In this document: positions 60,239-64,000 of the stretch, in pieces | How the letters are laid out: every line of letters begins with the position of its first letter | Position numbering within the stretch: position 1 is the first letter of the stretch | Assembly: GCA_023055505.1 (NCBI GenBank) | Contig: JALIRH010000004.1 | Location: forward strand, 15,309,368-15,373,367 | Length of the DNA: 64,000 nt | DNA from: Callipepla californica brunnescens | Lineage: Eukaryota > Chordata > Aves > Galliformes > Odontophoridae | Direction of reading: 5' to 3' | Notes under the pieces: model-generated | What the model was told of the DNA's origin: nothing | The model's database searches: none | What the model saw: only the letters and a program-made list of their open reading frames with translations | Program-made: the position numbers and the translations under genes

Positions 60239-63200
60239 GCCAAAACCCTTGCACTTCTGATTAATTTCAAGATATCCTTCAAGGAGAAAACACACTTTAT
60301 TCTTTTCCACAGTATTACCTGTGGCAAAAAAAAATTATTTTGAGAAACACTGGTACAGATAGGCATAGTAAAACTGAAAAATAAACATGATGGATTCTTC
60401 AGAACTTCTTGAGAAAGAACAGCTTTCAAAAATATGAGTATTACTCTGTTTATTAACATCTTTTATTCCAAAATATTCTTTGTAATGCTGTCATCCATAA
60501 CAGGAATTGTCCTGTAGTCATAAAAAAAATCTGAAATTATTTCTGATAACCAAACCTTTTCCTCACTTCCTTAAAGAAAGCTGTCCTGAGTAACAGACAA
60601 TTGACAGGTGAAGAAGCAGAATTCTGCAATGAAGACTGTTTCACCATCTTCCAAATGAGATTTCTGTTCTTAATTCCTTTTTCTTAGAAATGAAATGAGT
60701 GGCTGGACTCTGGGACATTATAAATATCTACTAGCAGGAGCAGTTTATTCAAGCAAACAGCTAACATTCTTCAGAATAAGCAACTCACTTGTTTTGCTGA
60801 TCCTGCATTTATTGCAATTACATGGGAAGCATTCACTATCAAAATCAGAAATGTTTGGTAGCATGTGAGACGGAAAAACTACTGTCCTGAAAACACGGTG
60901 ATCCAACATAAGGTAACACCGAAATTAGATGACTAGTTTGTAATTCAACAACATGTGGATGCAAAGGCAAGCAACTTGTCTGATTTTTTCACTTCCTAAT
61001 ATCTGATCAAATAACTACTTCTGATTACATCAGGAAAACAAATTGTAGTCAATATTACCAGCAGTGATTTAAAAAAGCACTTAAACTCTCCAGTAACATA
61101 GATAACAGAATTTCTGAAATCACAGAACCTAGAAAGCTTTCAGAAACGCCTTTCAGGAGAGGTATCTTAAAGAAGCATAAAAAATTGAGGGACTGAAAGC
61201 AAGTTTTAGAATGATAAGATTAGAAGATAAGATTGTTATTATTTTTTTTTCTGTTGTGTGTGTCAGTCCTGGGATTCACTAACTTTCCAAGAATCTGAAC
61301 TTGGCTACATAGCTTTCTAGGAATTATTTAGGATGCTTTTGTATACTGACTTGTCTGCCTCCTTTCAAAATACAGACTTTAATTTTTCAGTTCCAAATGG
61401 ATTGGTCGGTTAATTAATTAAATCCGTACATCTTCGAAAGATCTACAATGATTTATGTCAGTAGTGATGGTAAAATACTTCATTTCCCTTTTGTTTTAAA
61501 ATGGTCAAAACTTAAGTTTATGTAAGTTGCTTTTGAGCATTTTTGTTTTTTTAATAAACATTTGTAGAAAGCACACTTACTGCTCGTAATAGTTTTCCAC
61601 TTGAAAGGCGTTTTTGTAACAAGTAGACATTTCAATAAAGAAATTACTCTTTTTCCTTTCCTCTGATCTTCAGCTGGTAAAAAACTATCTAATTGGGATG
61701 AGGTCAGTTTATGCTTGTAGAGGATGATCCTCATGTCTCTAACCAATTTGGCCCACAGAGCTTTCACAGTCCTGTTAAATACAGCTACAAGCACACCTGC
61801 TTGGTAGACCAGGGAGGTTTTGGTAATTCAAATCATCAGATATACAATTCCTTATTCAAGTACTCTCCAGGAAGACTGTCATCTGACAAGAGGAGGGAAA
61901 CGGGGGACAGAAGAAAATTGTCCCACCATTTCTTATTTAAATGAAACCGATGTGTTTTAACTTTTCATTGTCTGTTTAAACAAGCTCCTGTTCCTCAAAT
62001 CATCTCACCCATTCACAGCAAATTAACAACTGATATTGGGCCAAGTAGGGCCCTCTGAAGTCAATGTCAGGCTCTCTACTGACTGCAGTGGGTTTCGTTA
62101 CCCACCCTTATGAGAAGCTGGTTTATTAGGCTCTTTGAAGGCAGCAAGACAAAATGTGGATGTAGCCTCAAAAGCAACACTCCGCCACAAGTAACTCCCT
62201 TCATTTCTAAAATGAGAGACTGGTAAAATGCGCTTCAAATGATGACTGCCAGTAAAACATCTAAAAATAGGCATGAAGTTAGGGAAGATTTTGTTTTCAA
62301 TCCTTTTATTTATTCTTGAGAAGACACAAAGAAATCCAATAGCCTTTGAAAAGATCAGGGTAGAGTGATGGAGCAAGACTGAGGTAAGACTTCCTGAATT
62401 TAAAAAACAATGTTAGAACAGTTCTTTGGAGGATGTATTATAAATTCTCAAAATTAAGCACTTTTTTGAAGAATGACTTTAGAAGTTTATCTTCATCTTT
62501 CTTTCTTCTCATAATCTACTGTCTACTTTTCGTGCTTCTGCAGAATCCTCAGGGCTTAACATACATACTCAGCTCACAGGAAATCTCATTATATTTCAGT
62601 GTTAGGTATCCCATTGTTGTGCCAGCAAAACAGCTACTTCTTTGAAACTCTGTGTATTATGTTATTTCCTAGTTCTGGATGTAAGCAAATCACTCAAATA
62701 GGAGAATGCCGATGCCCTGTTACTTATGGGAGTTGTAGCTTTGTATACCAGCAACACAGCTTACTATATCCCTAGGAAAAATCTTGGCAGAAGTGAAGAA
62801 TTATAAAAAAACACCCAAAAAGGATAAGTTTCTGTTCCACACTTTGAAGTGTGAACTCTACAAAATTTGCTCCAAGGCTGAAACACTTTTCCATTGAAAA
62901 CACCTGGAAATGGAGCTACAATTACCTAAAGTGGCAGCAGACAATCAGTTAGAGTAAGTGGAGTATTTTTAATAGTATATTTGGGGAATTCTGAACACGT
63001 GTAACTCTTCAGCCTTTTTTATTCCCCAAGCCTTGTTGATGAGATTGCATACTTTGCTTTTACTTCCCCAGTTCCTTTGAATGAAAAAGAAAGACCTTGA
63101 GACTTTTTCTTCTGTTCAGATGTCTGAATCATGAAGAGAGTAAAAACTAAGCTGGGTCTGCCAGCCAGTGACCAGACACTAAAAAGGCACTTAGGTGAAG

Positions 63201-63592
63201 AGCAGTTTCTCATTTGCACAGGTCATGTATGTTGGTACTATATCATCACAGTTAGACTAAAGTGCAATTTCTTGGGATCTGTGGGGAATAACTAATCAGA
63301 TAAGCAGCAAGGATTGCGCTTCTGTGAACTCCAGAGCCGTGCAGTGAAGTACCGTACATTGCAATGGATCTAACAGACTATGCAGTAAGGTATCAGATGC
63401 AGGGAAACTGGGAAAGCTGCAGTGAAATGCATGTCAGACCCTCAAAAAAACTCAGACTTAAATAAAAAAAAAGAAGCTGCTGGACTGCTATGTTCAGTAA
63501 AGCTTGAAAATGTGTGTTCACAGCAGAACACCACAGCATACCATGGTAAATCAATGAGAAAAGCAAATTGTTATGTGAGTGAGCTACATTCA
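60239..63592. other. Unique AT-rich non-coding DNA
   Basis: Frames at 60112-60459, 61480-61794, 62098-62376 (minus) and 61711-61944, 62433-62645 (plus) show no domain and partly overlap. No repeat family recognised. Confidence 0.5.
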
Positions 63593-63640
63593 ATAAAAAT
63601 AAAAATTAAAAAAAAAAAAAAAGGAAAGAAAAGAAGAAAA
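63593..63640. repeat. A-rich tract
   Basis: AATAAAAATAAAAATTA followed by about 15 A and an AAG-rich end. Confidence 0.92.
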
Positions 63641-63695
63641 TGGGAGCATCTGTTAGCATAATGTCTCTTTCATAATTTGCTGACCCATGTAACAT

Positions 63696-63709
63696 TCTGT
63701 AGGTGGCAG
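63696..63709 (+). promoter_or_regulatory. CTCF-like core motif
   Basis: TCTGTAGGTGGCAG matches the CTCF core at 12 of 14 positions, including the strongest part AGGTGGCAG. It has the same orientation as the candidate at 31202. Confidence 0.3.
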
Positions 63710-64000
63710 TGTGAGTAAACCATCTCTGAATTCATAATGCAGTTCACTGTTTCTTTGCATGAATAAGACAGCAATAGCTAAGCTGGCACAGGCAGACTGT
63801 GTCAGGGAGAAAACACAATTTGCATTTTTCAAAATAAATCTACTGAACATCCACGTGATAAGAACCTCCTGGGACACATACCTGGTTTCTGAACCATAGC
63901 TAGGTTAGATCATTGTTCTTGCTCCCCTTTTTAAGTATTGCAACAAGCCTAATTAATTAGGAACTGGCTGGAATACACCTAATATTAATACTTTCACTTA
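63710..64000. other. Unique non-coding DNA
   Basis: Nothing recognised up to the end of the window. Confidence 0.5.

Noticed and set aside
1..64000. tRNA genes, CRISPR arrays, bacterial operons, phage genes
   Set aside because: No GGTTCGAATCC-type B box outside SINE-like contexts, no regularly spaced repeats, no bacterial gene structure. The repeat content is that of a vertebrate nuclear genome.

Overview
The window reads as vertebrate, most probably avian, nuclear DNA. It is AT-rich (roughly 60-65% A+T by eye) and has no long open reading frame. It carries several copies of the CR1 LINE family that dominates bird genomes, ending in the typical GGTTGGAAGGGACC / AGAATCACAGAATC tail. It also holds a solo LTR whose termini resemble bird ERVL-type LTRs, degraded MIR-like SINE relics, and many homopolymer runs and microsatellites. 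A galliform such as chicken, turkey or quail is plausible, but the sequence alone does not fix the species. Bacterial concepts such as operons, ribosome binding sites and CRISPR do not apply here.

Layout. 1-15 kb: mostly unique non-coding DNA with an (AAAT)n repeat (2053), a perfect 11-bp hairpin (6439), one plausible small coding exon (7605-7703, +) and a facing T24/A26 pair (12873/13115). 15-19 kb: two MIR-like relics on the minus strand (16056, 16815), a short CR1 tail (18044, +) and an (AT)n repeat (18748). 19-29 kb: AT-rich, homeodomain-motif-rich unique blocks that look like conserved non-coding DNA, a MIR-like relic (23530, +), an old CR1/L3-type relic (24710, +) and a purine-rich stretch (25255). 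29-30.5 kb: the most structured part, a nest of CR1 copy / solo LTR / second CR1 copy, with a 76-bp block present on both sides of the LTR. 30.5-50 kb: unique DNA, a CTCF-like motif (31202), (CA)n (38041) and two short tandem duplications (42103, 44256). 50-58 kb: three more minus-strand CR1 tails (50508, 54519, 57178), a minus-strand ORF that may be a terminal coding exon (52330-52535) and a MIR-like relic (57852). 58-64 kb: a 58-nt pure purine tract, A-rich repeats and a second CTCF-like motif (63696).

No complete gene, tRNA, rRNA or recognisable protein family other than the CR1 reverse transcriptase was found. The window is best described as intergenic or deep-intronic DNA of a bird macrochromosome. 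Two or three exon candidates rest only on splice signals and open frames and are marked accordingly. I did not find a clearly new biological system. The best leads are the nested CR1/LTR rearrangement, the two exon candidates at 7.6 kb and 52.4 kb, and the candidate regulatory blocks.
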